From Blumeriella jaapii (Eukaryota > Ascomycota > Leotiomycetes > Helotiales > Drepanopezizaceae): a DNA stretch of 64,000 nucleotides. Within the stretch, counting starts at the first letter, position 1, and each line of letters starts with the position of its first letter. Below are positions 20,977-31,529 of the stretch, in pieces. Where the stretch lies: the NCBI GenBank assembly GCA_009599575.1, contig VWND01000067.1:248001-312000 (forward strand), written 5' to 3'. The translations under genes were made by a program, and so were the position numbers. The notes below the pieces were generated by a model, which was not told the origin of the DNA, did no database searches, and saw only the letters and a list, made by a program, of their open reading frames with translations.

Positions 20977-22599
20977 ATGGACTCCGCCGCCGAAGCTTCT
21001 TCTGCTGCCCGAGAAGCTCCCTTGCTGCCAGAGGATGTCGTCGCCCGCATTGAACAGCTGCGTGGAAAGTCCGCCGCCGAGGGAGCCCGTACATTTCGCG
21101 AGATAGCCACCGTGGTACACCAATGCTCAACCCAAGCCCGAAGTAAGTTCCCTCTCCATCGTGTGGTACGGATGTGGCAGCTGACCGTGATCGGCAGACA
21201 TGTGTGAAATGCTCTGGAACCAAGCCCAACTCGTCCCTTACCACGAAGTGCTTCATTATGATACATACAATGCTATGGTCGAAGATCTCGGAGGCCCGGA
21301 CACGGCCAAGCTGGATCCGACCAGCAGGAAAAGCCGGCAGCTGGGAAAGATCCGGAACTCGTGGGGCAAGGATTTTCAGCAGAGTCTGCCAACCTGGCCG
21401 TTGCGCGCGTCGGAAAAGTTCATTCGTGGCATATGCCGGATCGCCAAAACAGCAGACCTCGAGCATTTTGCGGCAGATATTCAGATCATTGTGCAACGGC
21501 GCCTGGAGCTTCCCTTTCGCTCACGCGTGCGGACCGTCAACGAGATCACCGTAGCGGATCTGAACCGCTACGAGGCAGAACACCCACCAAGGAACCGCCA
21601 CAAGCGCCGCACCCGCCGTACACGGCCATCGAGCAGCGTCAACTCCTCCGTCGAGAGTGAAGATTCCAATGCCTCGACTCCGCAACCCCGCAACATCGCC
21701 AATTCCGGCTCGAAACGAAAACGCACCCGCGAGTCCATAGCAGCGAGCTCTACACATGCAGCCTCACCAAGTCAGCCCGGCACAAGTCCAGAGCAGAGAC
21801 GCGCAACTCCAAGTCCGGAACGTGGAAGAGACCGTCCCAGAAGTGAAAACATCTACGAGGAAGACTCAGACATGCGCCCCGATTCTGATAACGATATCCA
21901 GTTGCCAAAGAACACGCCTGGGGTTGAGCGAGACGAAGAGTCCGAATTCGATTTTGGCGACCAGCCAGAGATCCCACCGAATGGTGATTGGGACCAGCGG
22001 GCTCTCGGGTCTGAAGATGAAGTCTCGGAGCTGCTGCACCCCGCGCGTCCCGGCCCTGTGGGTGCCAAGCCATCTGCTGGCTCAACGCGACTTCCTTCTC
22101 CCACACCCCCGACCGCCGCGATCCCGACCATCAACAACCCGTCAACTACGCCCACAACTCCAATCCCACACCAAACAGCCCTCAGCGCAGCTCATATATC
22201 GTCAGACATGAATTCCTCGTTTGGCAAGTCCACTGTTTTCTTTGCGCCCCTACACGCCGCTAACCTGGACATTATCTAGATTCTCACGATCCAAAGATGC
22301 ACGCAAGCAATGGACGCAGAAGCCTTCGGCCCCAGATCGAAGCCGCCAACCAACGTTATACTGCGGCGGCCGCAGACCAAAGGAAAGTGGCGGAGGAGCA
22401 CCAGAACGCTGTTGCAGCCATGAGGAACATCGAAGTTTCGTGGAAGGCTGCATCCAAGAAGCACGAGGAATTGGACAGATTCAGCCAGCTTTGCAAAGAG
22501 CTGGCGGATGCCAACCACGCCCTCGACGAGTCGCTGGAATCTTTGACGCGTTTGGAACTGCAGGATATCAGTTTTGCTCTGGTGGCTGGTATGGAATGA
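20977..22599 (+). CDS. basic/acidic coiled-coil orphan protein, three exons
   Basis: Exons 20977-21142, 21198-22223 and 22280-22599 give 503 residues. Intron 1 is GTAAGT…CAG. Intron 2 (56 nt) best fits as a GC-AG intron: donor GCAAGT at 22224, branch CTAAC, acceptor CTAG; it is the only phase-1 choice that joins the two good frames. Residues 1-185 are a helical domain of unknown family (LPEDVVARIEQL … WNQAQLVPYHEV … RASEKFIRGICRI). A strongly basic patch follows near residue 189 (RHKRRTRRTR), suggesting nuclear location or nucleic-acid binding, then a Ser/Pro/Asp-rich acidic region, and a C-terminal coiled coil (AAADQRKVAEEHQNAVAAM … LCKELADANHALDESLESL). It could be a chromatin or regulatory scaffold, but this is not shown. 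Confidence 0.68.
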
Positions 22600-23924
22600 T
22601 TGGAGGGGGCTCGTGGAAGGTTGGGCTCACAAGCCAAGTTAAAGGAAAGCATGCAAGGGGCGGAGTTTCGTAGCTTCTGGTATGGGAAGGGGGGTACATT
22701 TGCTTTATTGATACCCATTTGCTTGTTGCGCAGGCTGCCGAGGTGTCGTGGAAAAGTCACTCGCTGCGAACAGTCGTTGATTCTAGCGTTCAATCCCATT
22801 CGAGCTTGGAACACTTTCCACGCTTTCACAAATGCAATGTAAATCGTAAGAAATAGCAAAGGATTGAGTGTCTTGATACAAATGCATGATTTCATTTGTT
22901 TTAAGCCCGCCAACGTGAGGTTGTCGTCGTCAATAGCCTCGCATTCCGAGGGGCGGCTTGCAGGCCTCAATTGATGATAATGATGATGATGATGTTAATG
23001 ATTTTGTTCAGCCTCAGGAGGTGCAGAGCCACCTCAGCCTCCCGAAGGGCATAGGACCTGCTAAGCCGGAGATTTTCATATAAAAAAAGCAGACCTTCGA
23101 GAAAGCAGTTATATAAAAGAAATGTTTGGCCAATAGGCCCGCTATTCGAGCCTTTTCCTTACAGGCGGAAAGGTTTGTCGTAATGTTTGTGAAATTACTT
23201 TTAGTTCCAAATTCTGTAACGTACAGTATAATAGTGGGAAGGCAAGGAAGGCACCCCACTTTCGTAGGTCCTAAAATGGAAAAACCACGATTAAGGAAAA
23301 GCTTTTCTGATACGTGTATCCCGGTTTCTGACCTCGCTGTATTTCAGCTTTTTTATAATATTGAAAGTATTTGCAGGACTTAAGGAATTAACGACGCCGA
23401 GTTGTCTCTCGAACGTCTTTTCAAATACGCCGATGTAACTGCTAGCAGCTATCTGGCGTATGTTCCACCGACACTATTTCTTCCGTCAAACATGCTGTCG
23501 AGTCGGTTGTGTTCGGTAAGGGCGGTTGTTCGAAAGCGCTGTACCGGTAGGAGCAAAAATTGTAATAATCAAAAACAGAAAGCCGAAAGTCTAGTATAAT
23601 CTTGTGGTTGTAGAAGTTACCTAGCTAGCCAGCCTGACGTCTAGCCACTCGCAAGTGGTCTGTGCTCTTTAGTGCCGCCTAACTCGGTCGCTCCTTTTTC
23701 GCAATCTGTTTCCCGTCTGCTATTTTCACCATCTGCCATCCTTACCATTTTACTATTTGTTTCTCTCGTAATGTGGGTTCGATTGTCAGCATCTATGCCA
23801 TTTGTCTCGTCTTCTACATCCTGAAAATTCTCAATTCCTTCGTTAATCTGATCTTTCTTGGAATCTTTTGCTTCTTCACCCTTTATTAGATTCTCCAGCT
23901 ACCAGGCTATTACCACCTTTTACA
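22600..23924. other. intergenic with SINE-like repeat
   Basis: No gene is supported. The block holds SINE-like copy B in reverse orientation (22974-23210). From 23640 the plus strand becomes pyrimidine-rich and leads into the gene at 23925. Confidence 0.5.
22974..23210 (-). repeat. SINE-like dispersed repeat, copy B
   Basis: Read on the minus strand it has AACATTTCTTTTATATAACTG, CTTTCTCGA, TATATGAAAA, GGCTTAGCAGG, GGGAGGCTGAGG, and a tail of CAT/ATT trinucleotides at its 3' end (22974-23000 on plus). The CCTCCAGACG block is altered to CACCTCCTGAGG. It is one of the more diverged copies. Confidence 0.65.
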
Positions 23925-25064
23925 ATGACTTCCAACACCTCCCTCAACCCCGAGGAGCCTTCTCAAGAAACCAACACAGGTCCCGAGACCCCAGCAGCCA
24001 AAAAGTCCAAAACCGGTTGTGTCGCTCTGGCCAAATCCACGCCAGAGTCTGCTCAGGAGACAGCAGAGAAGTACATCAAGAAAAAGAAAGTCGCAATACC
24101 CAAACTGCGATTTACGAGCACTATTGCGAATGTCAGCAGAGTGCTGCAACTCATCCACCAAAGTTACGGCAAAAAAGATAACGACTGGCACATTGCTCAG
24201 CAGCCGTGCGGCTTCGCCAGCGGCGAGATCAAGTCTCATTGGACATTACCAGAAGATCCGCGCGATATATCCGGCCTGGGGACTTTCGTGGGGTTTATAA
24301 AAGCACCGTGGCCACCGCAAAACACGTCATGCAAGATAAAGATCGGATTTATGATTACTTGGGAAAAGTCAAAAGTCGGAAAAACGACGGAGCACGTGGA
24401 AAAGGCGGATTGGCACGCGTGGGCCGCTATCATCCGTCGTGAGCTGCCTGGAGGAGGCCAAGACCTGACGATTTGGGATTGCAATTGGGCCAAGAACCAA
24501 AAGCTAAAAGGCAGCAAACTGTGTTTACTTGGATCTCAACGCGCGTTGATCACGCAAGTGAGAAAAGCGTATCCGAATCTTACTTCAATCTGGATCGGTG
24601 GAAAAGGCAATACGAAAAAAGGCGAGTGTATGCAACTCACGTCAAGTTTTATTCAAAAAACGGTTCGCCCGGGAGAGACGGCGTCTTTTCCGCCGTACGA
24701 CGGGATGAGAGATGCTGGCTATGCCAGGATCAACGACTACGAGCCCAAGCACTTTGGAAAAGGGACACCGCCGCCGCAGAAGGCAAAGACCCAAGGAAAA
24801 ACAGACTCGGAGGATGTATCGGCAGCGGAACGAGGACAAAAGCAGAAGAGCAAAGGCAAAGGAAAAGGGCAAAGCATCACCATATCGCAAACACACGTTT
24901 TAAAAAGCACAGTGGTTGATAATCTTCCAACTAAAGTTACAAGATCGACAAGCACTTTGACCGACTTGTTTACCAGCCGTTCAGCAATTATGCCGCTTGA
25001 CGGCATAATAGAGCCCGCATCGCGACTCCGCGGCAAAAGACAAGATTCTACTAGCGCTATCTAA
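23925..25064 (+). CDS. orphan protein with basic tail
   Basis: A single exon of 379 residues starting MTSNTSLNPEEPSQ; an in-frame ATG at 23868 is less likely because the extra residues are low-complexity and the chosen ATG has ACAATG context. Residues 1-60 are Ser/Thr/Lys-rich. About residues 65-285 appear to be one globular domain rich in Trp and Gly (WHIAQQPCGFASGEIKSHW … FVGFIKAPWPP … IWIGGKGNTKKGECMQL … PYDGMRDAGYARINDYEP). The C-terminus is Lys/Gln/Ser-rich (KQKSKGKGKGQ). I do not recognise a family. Its 3' end lies about 50 bp from a retrotransposon fragment. Confidence 0.68.
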   Translation: MTSNTSLNPEEPSQETNTGPETPAAKKSKTGCVALAKSTPESAQETAEKYIKKKKVAIPKLRFTSTIANVSRVLQLIHQSYGKKDNDWHIAQQPCGFASGEIKSHWTLPEDPRDISGLGTFVGFIKAPWPPQNTSCKIKIGFMITWEKSKVGKTTEHVEKADWHAWAAIIRRELPGGGQDLTIWDCNWAKNQKLKGSKLCLLGSQRALITQVRKAYPNLTSIWIGGKGNTKKGECMQLTSSFIQKTVRPGETASFPPYDGMRDAGYARINDYEPKHFGKGTPPPQKAKTQGKTDSEDVSAAERGQKQKSKGKGKGQSITISQTHVLKSTVVDNLPTKVTRSTSTLTDLFTSRSAIMPLDGIIEPASRLRGKRQDSTSAI

Positions 25065-25114
25065 CCGTTTGATATTATCAAGCAAACTTTTCCATCGATG
25101 CTACGTCGCAACAC

Positions 25115-25297
25115 TCGGGTGACTTCGAACTTTGAGATTATTGAAACTTGTTTCTAAAACAACCTCGATAAAAGCTTTATGAAAGATTTTATCGCTCTTT
25201 TCGCTGCTCCAATATAATCCGCCAGTTTTCGTAGATAAATCAAAGCATCGTTGTCTAAAATAAAAGGTAGTTCGGCTTTTTCGGCCAATACCGAACG
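25115..25297 (+). pseudogene. gypsy reverse transcriptase fragment
   Basis: The stretch EIIETCF-NNLDKSFMKDFIALFAAPI followed by SAS-FRR and ASLSK aligns with the start of the RT domain of element 1 (2785-2870), but with far fewer AT changes. It is a short plus-strand piece that ends at the LTR starting at 25298. Confidence 0.7.
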
Positions 25298-25594
25298 TGT
25301 GACAGACAGTCTAACCAGTCGAAAGGCTGAGATCGGTCAGCTTGGATCGCCGAGTTCACATAATATAAAGAAACGAGCCTTTGGTTTTGTAACAAAGATG
25401 TTCACTTAGAATCAACAACTACAGAAGGTAGAGGTTGCCAAAGGGAAAGGGCTTTATATACATGAATAGTCTCCACAGTTGATGGGAGACCCACCAGAAG
25501 ATTAAGCACGGCTATATCGTGATGTATACGCATAAGCGAGGATCAGGTGACATAGATACACGAACAGAAAAGACCGAATGGTCATAGTTACGAC
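25298..25594 (-). repeat. LTR copy, reverse orientation, lightly mutated
   Basis: On the minus strand it contains CCATCAACTGTGGAGACTATT, TGTATATAAAGCCC, ACAAAACCAAAGGCTCGTTT and GATCTCAGCCTTTCGACTGG, the same order as the LTRs at 5767-6044 and 11853-12120. It keeps many C and G bases that are T and A there. Its right limit is approximate because the LTR start is diverged. Confidence 0.78.
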
Positions 25595-26126
25595 CTGAAC
25601 AGCAATATCGGCCCTTGACAACGTGCGCGGGCAGTGATAACTGAACTTCTGTGCATATCACAAGCTTTATGGCAAAAGCCTTTTTATCTTATGCCAGTCT
25701 AAATACTTGGTCACAGCTTCGTGGATCGTGATGTGCAACATCGGAGTGGAACAACTTTATGCCGTGATTATTTTCAGCGGAGCCGCAATTTCAACCAGGA
25801 AAATACAAATTGTAACAATACTCCGATTATTACGACCATCACGACCATCACGACCACCACGACCACCACGACCACCACGACCACCACGATCACCACGACC
25901 ACCACGATCACCACGATCACCACGACCATCACCAAGTGCAATTCAATGCTTTAGCGCACTCGCTTTTTCCTGTCAACATCGCACCTTTGGATTTTATTGG
26001 ATACACGATCACAAGCGATGCCGAAGCGCAGCTTCGCAGCGTTTCAATCCGCAGTACGCCGTTGACCTTTTAATTTTCCATTTTCATCCCATCTTTCGAC
26101 TGAAAATCGTACAGCGCTTTGAGCAT
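25595..26126. other. intergenic with 9-bp array
   Basis: The sequence is ordinary apart from the ACGACCACC array at 25829-25935. The open frame upstream of 26127 reads through this array, but its Arg-Pro repeats and lack of conserved features make it unlikely to be protein. Confidence 0.5.
25829..25935 (+). repeat. 9-bp tandem array (ACGACCACC)n
   Basis: About 12 copies of ACGACCACC with ACGACCATC and ACGATCACC variants. It lies in the putative promoter or 5' leader of the gene at 26127. Confidence 0.9.
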
Positions 26127-27548
26127 ATGGAGCTGATACTTTCTTACTCACAGACCGAAACCGAAACTGATCTTAAGGATCTTGCCCTCTCTCAGTCGCG
26201 GCCCGGAAAGCAGCAGACCCTAACCCCACCAGGCTCAGCCCTTGATAGCCAGCACATAAAGTATATACAGGACCTCCAAACACCATTAGAATCACCATAT
26301 CGATCTGATTCCAACCTTCCGACATTGAGTCGTCGCAGCTCTTTACCGAATCTCAATACCCTCCGTCAATTGCGACCTGTAGCAGCGTTGACTGCCGCGA
26401 ACCTGGCAGCCATGGATCCACAGAATCCGCCCACGACACCGGCTTGTACAGTATCACGAAAGTCGAGATCTTCGAAATCTTCTGCTATTACAAAAACACC
26501 GCGAGGCGAGGATGGATTCAAGATGGGGCTATACGGACTACTTGATGAGAACGCCGGGAAGCAGCGCTTGAGTGAAAGAGCGGATTTCCATGCCGCTGTT
26601 AGGAGTGTGATAGGAGAAGATCGGGGATCTATCATGAGGCCAGGTTCTGTTAAGAAATTCGCGCAACAATTACAAAAGGTGGAAACACGCAACGAAGCGA
26701 CAATTTCAGCACGCTTGATGCCCTTTTTTATCAAAGAGGAACGCACCATGCCTGGCTCAGCGCAGGAAGATCCCTTTGGGCCGTCGGAAAATGAACAAGA
26801 ACATGATGTTGGTTGGGAGCTCAGGCGCGATGAGGGCGGGTTCTCTGATGCAGAACATGAGGCCCGTAGAGCGGTCTTAAGGGCATTCGACCTGGACCAT
26901 CTGGACAATAACACAGACAGAGATTTTGCCCGTGATTCCGTGCCATTCCCTCCCAATGAACGAAAAAGCCGGTCCGAATGCGGAATCAAAAACCCCAAAC
27001 CCGACATAACTTACGGGATCTCACGCGATGCATTCACTGAGGAGGAATTAAAGACTTTGATTGACTTTGAGCCTGACATTTCCAAAGGCATAATCAGTCC
27101 GTTCCTCGTCATCGAGTGGAAAGGATTCGACGGGTCGATGATCAGTGCCAAGGAACAGACGCGGCGTGCTGGTGCGGCCATGGTATATTCGAGGCGGCAG
27201 GCTTCAGCACGACTCGCAATGCCCCCGCAGGGTGATGCTTTGGATCTGGCTACGATGGTGTTCTCGTGCGTTATGAACGAGCAGGGGGTGCATATCAGCG
27301 TTCATTGGGCCGAAGAAGTTGATGAGAAGATGAAATGGTTTGTGGCCATCTTAGAGTATTTCAATTTAAAGCGGGACGAAGATGTGCCGATGATCAGACG
27401 AGCATTACATAACATCATCGATTGGGGAATCGACGTACGAAAGACTATTGTGAAAGATCAATTGGCACAATATCAGAGAGAGCTTGATCACGATTCAGAG
27501 ACTCCTGGTCCTCCTACAAAACGGAGGCGTGGACCCGGGGAATCATGA
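26127..27548 (+). CDS. DUF7924-like fungal protein
   Basis: The single exon from ATG 26127 gives 473 residues. Residues 1-130 are Ser/Pro-rich and probably disordered. Residues about 130-290 include a helical part (GFKMGLYGLLDENAGKQRL …) and an acidic section. Residues 290-460 match, from memory, the fungal DUF7924 signature: KPDITYGIS near 292, FLVIEWKG near 328, AKEQTRRAGAAMV near 340, VFSCVMNEQGVHISVHWAEE, and RRALHNIIDWG near 424. The spaced PD, E-x-K and Q residues look like a PD-(D/E)xK nuclease fold, which is my inference; no activity is established here. The C-terminus is basic (KRRRGPGES) and could be a nuclear signal. The start is uncertain because the frame is open upstream. Confidence 0.8.
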   Translation: MELILSYSQTETETDLKDLALSQSRPGKQQTLTPPGSALDSQHIKYIQDLQTPLESPYRSDSNLPTLSRRSSLPNLNTLRQLRPVAALTAANLAAMDPQNPPTTPACTVSRKSRSSKSSAITKTPRGEDGFKMGLYGLLDENAGKQRLSERADFHAAVRSVIGEDRGSIMRPGSVKKFAQQLQKVETRNEATISARLMPFFIKEERTMPGSAQEDPFGPSENEQEHDVGWELRRDEGGFSDAEHEARRAVLRAFDLDHLDNNTDRDFARDSVPFPPNERKSRSECGIKNPKPDITYGISRDAFTEEELKTLIDFEPDISKGIISPFLVIEWKGFDGSMISAKEQTRRAGAAMVYSRRQASARLAMPPQGDALDLATMVFSCVMNEQGVHISVHWAEEVDEKMKWFVAILEYFNLKRDEDVPMIRRALHNIIDWGIDVRKTIVKDQLAQYQRELDHDSETPGPPTKRRRGPGES

Positions 27549-30500
27549 GCGGATATAAAATTGATGGTCGGCAGAAAGCCCGGGCGCCCGGACAGAAGGG
27601 CCGTCAACAGCAACAGAACACTGGGCACCAGGGCAGCAGGCAATAAAGTAGCAGGGTTATCAGCAGCAGAAGGACACCAAAGCCGCTTGGCAGCAAAACA
27701 GCAGAGTTGTCAGCGTTAGCAGAGCATCACTCATTAGGGCAACAGGGCTCTCAGGCGCAGAAAACATTCAAGGCATCAAAGCATCAGGAGTGCAGCATAG
27801 AAGAATACTAAAGCAGCTAGGCAAGCTAGGCACCAGAATACGATGGCAGCAGGATCGCAGGACAGCAGGATCGTAGGACAGCAGGGCCGTCGGCGGCAAA
27901 AGAGTTTTGGGTACCAAGGCATCAGAGTCGTTGGTGCCAGAAAGACTACCGAGCATCAGAGCATCGAGGGGGCAGGGCTATACAACGGCCGGAGAAAAGC
28001 ACCAGAGATAGGGTATTGCGTGACAATGATATAATTCAACGTTTGGAAGGCCAGTGAAACTGAGCAGAATAAAACAAAAGAGCTGGATTTAATAGTTCTG
28101 GTGTCGGGATGAAGACGCTTAATGTATCTGCTGTTGCTGTAACGAGGAAGCGGAACATAAGAACGGTGCCGCAACGAAGAAGTTGTGTGTAGTACTGCTG
28201 GTGCCGGAATCAAAAGACCAAATGAGTTTTTATTGACTTAAGGATGAGGCAAATCTGCTGTCTTCCACGTCCTCCGGCCGGAGTCGCCTCGTCTCCTTTC
28301 TTGGTGTCTTCGGTATGGTCCCTTTAATTATGGTGTTGCGACCAATGAAGCTGGAAAGGGTTAGAAGACCGAGTATTAAACGGGAGGCTTGTAGGAACAT
28401 AGAGAACTGGATGCGTTAATACTGCTGCTGCTGAGACGTAGGCATTAAACATGGTACTCCTGATGCCAGAACGGAAGGGCTAGATTAGCTATTACATTTG
28501 ATACGAAAGAATCTGCTAAGGTAATCAGGATGATCGGTGGAAATCTTTGTTTCGACGTAGGTGCTGTTGCCACCGGAACATTAGGATTTACTGCGTCTGG
28601 AACAAAAAATCAAACTGTTTTTCTGTTTATTCTTCTTGAAATCCGCGTATCCAACCACTTTCGCTTTTCTGGTCTGTGAAGTCGGCACAGCAACAGCACG
28701 AGCAGCTACGGCAGAAATCGAGGCCGGTCGAATCCTTTTTCTGTCTTGAGTTGGCGGAGGAATATCGGAAGAGTAGCATATCCTACCACGAATTCAGAAC
28801 ATTACGAAAAGTGTTCCCGGCAAACTAGGTGGCTGATTCCAAAGGCCTAAGCTATATAAAAAGAGTGTGTTCCTTAGCGAAAACTCCCAGAGCTCTTTCT
28901 CAAATGGCTACGACCGCACATCGCGCTTATAGCTGTGGAAGGGAAACGTTATGAAAATGCTCAAGAGATTATTTATCTGCTGTGTAAGTAAGTTATTACA
29001 ACCTTTAATAATACAAGCTATGCTTCGATATACAGCATGCTAGCAGGATAAATGCCAAAAAGGCCGCGTCGCGAAAAATTGGAAAGTAAACAAAGCTGTT
29101 TAGACGAAGCGCTCGGCTGTTTACCAAAAAAAATTGTAGCTGCCATATCAGAGAGATTATTCAAATTCTTTGCATCGTACTGCAAAGACACCGACTACTC
29201 TGCTATCTGCAATTGCGCGGATGGTGGGATGGGTTGACGCGCACCGCCGTGGGCATCCATCCAAGCACTTGAAGACTGTAGAATAGTCAAGCAGTGTCCA
29301 TCTTTTTGTGTTCCTAGTTTTTTTGACCTTTTTTTTCTAATAACTACGAATTTGAATCTTTTACTGCGAGCACGTCTTTGAATTTTTTGCCTTCCACCTG
29401 CTTTTCTTTTTGACTTGCCGCCCTTCTCGACCTGTCTCCTTTCTCAACCTGCCTTCTTTTGGACGTGCTTCTTTCCTCCTGGGTTTGCTTCCGATCTTGT
29501 AAATGCTTCTCTTCTGAAATTATTTTTATCTTCTGGTTGCTTGTGCTTCCTTATTATGATTCTATTATGATTTGCTTCCGTTTCCAAACAGATACTAGGT
29601 TTTTCGACGGCGTGGCCGCAGATCAAGCCCGCCATAGTCAACTGACTGGGAACACAACTTGGCGGGTGAACCTTTGGTGTCACATTTGTATCGATCCATA
29701 ATTATAACTTCCCAAGCTAGAATATCCTTGCGTATTTAAAGCAAGGATTTTTTTCGTTCATCTCTGGGCCATACTACTACGAATCAGTCATATCTGTCCA
29801 ATTCATTCGATATAAATCTCTTGTAGCATAATTTTTTCAGATACAACTCGCGCGTAGTATAGTTTACTCAAACAAAAATGAAAAACTTTTTTTAACCTTG
29901 GAGCATGTACTTGACTTCGTCCTTCGGTATACGCCTCTTTTCTGGTAAACAAACCATCACAAGCATATGGAACTTGAACTCAAATATTCTGAGTATGATC
30001 CGCTTCGTTTTCAATTTACCACGACTTGGCTTACATGTCTGCTCTGCCCTTTTCCACGGCGCCAAACGACTGGAATTCAGTCTGCGATCTACCCTTCTGT
30101 GGGAATTTCTCGCCTGGCATTCAAAAACATTGATTTATTTAATTTTCTTCCGATTTTACTTCCTATCCCTCCTCTGTGTTTTGCACTCGTCTGTCCTAAG
30201 CATTCTCACGAATTTTAAAAGCGTAGCTTGGATGCGGCACACATCTCTCGTCTTCCCTTTTTCTTCTGAACCCGACCACCTTTCCCTCCCTCTTTCACTC
30301 TCCCAACTTTGGGTACCAAGGAACTTACAACTTACAAACCTTATCCATTCCGAGGATTCAGTGCTCAGCTGTTATGAAACTCAACAGTTCTATATGTGCA
30401 ACAGAATTCTAAAGCATTCTTCATTCATTTTACGTGGCCTTCATCCAGCTATCCATACATGCCATACATGCCACACATGCCACACATGCCACACATGCCA

Positions 30501-30662
30501 CACATGCCACACATGCCACACATGCCACACATGCCACACATGCCACACATGCCACACATGCCACACATGCCACACATGTCCATACTCGTCAACCATTGTT
30601 CTAGACCTGTCCATGATTTCCTTTCATCCACCCATCCTTCTCCTTGGTATCGAAGGCTGTTT
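27549..30662. other. gene-poor stretch with CAG-rich imperfect repeats
   Basis: From 27590 to 27990 the plus strand is a degenerate CAGCAGG/GGCACCAG/CATCAGAG repeat. Similar but weaker GTAGTGCTGCTG/GGTGCCGGAA motifs recur at 28110-28220, 28430 and 28560. 28700-29900 shows nothing recognisable, and from 29900 the sequence is pyrimidine-rich. I find no convincing gene, although open frames exist at 29052 and 29905. Confidence 0.5.
30457..30579 (+). repeat. 9-bp tandem array (ACATGCCAC)n
   Basis: About 13 almost perfect copies of ACATGCCAC. All frames stay open on both strands (Met-Pro-His, Cys-His-Thr; Cys-Gly-Met on minus), which explains the overlapping open frames here. It lies just downstream of the stop of the minus-strand gene. 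Confidence 0.92.
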
Positions 30663-31529
30663 TTATTGATCCTCTTCTTCCTCTTCCTCTTCCTCCTCTT
30701 CGTGACGCCTTTTCAAGGACGTATAAATCTCCGAGTGCATCTCCTGGCTTTTATCATTCCACTTGCTCAACAGCAACACCTTATGCTCACATGCTCTCGT
30801 TGCATTACTTTTCCTCTGCTCACAAACTGTCAGACCCCGTGCCGCTACATCCGCACAAATCCATTTTCCCGAGGCTTCCTTCGTATACAACGTCGCGCAT
30901 AGTGTTTGATATTTCTGCAAATCCGTAATAAACGGAGTCAGATACATAAACAAGTCTGCGAATTTCCGTTCTTGTATGTCCGGGTGCCGGTCCGGGGAAT
31001 CAACAATGGGTTTGAACGATCGCATGCGGTCGAGCATAGTCAGAAGATGTTCGTTCCATAGCGTACCCGTGAGACGATCCTCGAGCTTGCTAATGTACTT
31101 TTTCGACGCTCTGATGCTTTCTTTTTGAGTAGCAAGAAGGTCGGCAGCCTGTTCGAGTTCGTTGAACTGGAAAGTTAGCTGCGTTATTGAAACGGGTCGA
31201 AGAGAACAGACAACATTATCCGGAGTTGTAGCGCCGTTTCTCCATTCCTTCGCAGCTTCAAGAAGAGAGAAACGGGATGGATTGCCGGACATTGCGTCGC
31301 CGTCGCGTAAAAGAATCGGAGAAGTTGCAAGGCTTTGAAAACCGGCTTGCTGGGCATACAGCAGCGCAGAAGCGAGGTTTGTTCTGAATAATATTGTTAA
31401 GTGGAGATTCAAGTCGGAAAGACGGGCGATAAAATAAAGTAGAAGAGAAGGAAAAGAAGGATAGGTACACACGACTTTCAAAGCTGCAGCCTGCTTGGTA
31501 TTACCATTTGTTTCCGTTTGCTTCGACAA
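30663..31529 (-). CDS. helical orphan protein with poly-Glu tail
   Basis: A two-exon model on the minus strand: 31529-31471 and 31383-30663, 259 residues. The 87-nt intron ends with a good branch and acceptor (CTTAAC…ATTCAG); its donor (GTGTAC) is weak, and because it is a multiple of three and stop-free a read-through 288-residue form is possible. The spliced start is MSKQTETNGNTKQAAALKVV joined to TNLASALLYAQQAGFQSL. The body is helical (FNELEQAADLLATQKESIRA … DRLTGTLWNEHLLTMLDRM) with three Cys in the last third, and it ends SLKRRHEEEE… with ten Glu. No family is recognised. Confidence 0.6.
   Translation of the reverse strand: MSKQTETNGNTKQAAALKVVCTYPSFPSLLLYFIARLSDLNLHLTILFRTNLASALLYAQQAGFQSLATSPILLRDGDAMSGNPSRFSLLEAAKEWRNGATTPDNVVCSLRPVSITQLTFQFNELEQAADLLATQKESIRASKKYISKLEDRLTGTLWNEHLLTMLDRMRSFKPIVDSPDRHPDIQERKFADLFMYLTPFITDLQKYQTLCATLYTKEASGKWICADVAARGLTVCEQRKSNATRACEHKVLLLSKWNDKSQEMHSEIYTSLKRRHEEEEEEEEEEDQ

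Noticed and set aside
25707..26126. N-terminal extension of the DUF7924-like protein
   Set aside because: It would translate the ACGACCACC array as Arg-Pro repeats; the later ATG at 26127 leaves the conserved part intact.
30457..30579. CRISPR-like regular array (and the other tandem arrays)
   Set aside because: Units are contiguous without unique spacers, units are 8-15 bp, and the organism is eukaryotic.
29905..30902. Overlapping plus-strand frames of 254 and 168 codons
   Set aside because: They run through a pyrimidine-rich region and the 9-bp ACATGCCAC array, overlap each other, and overlap a better minus-strand gene.
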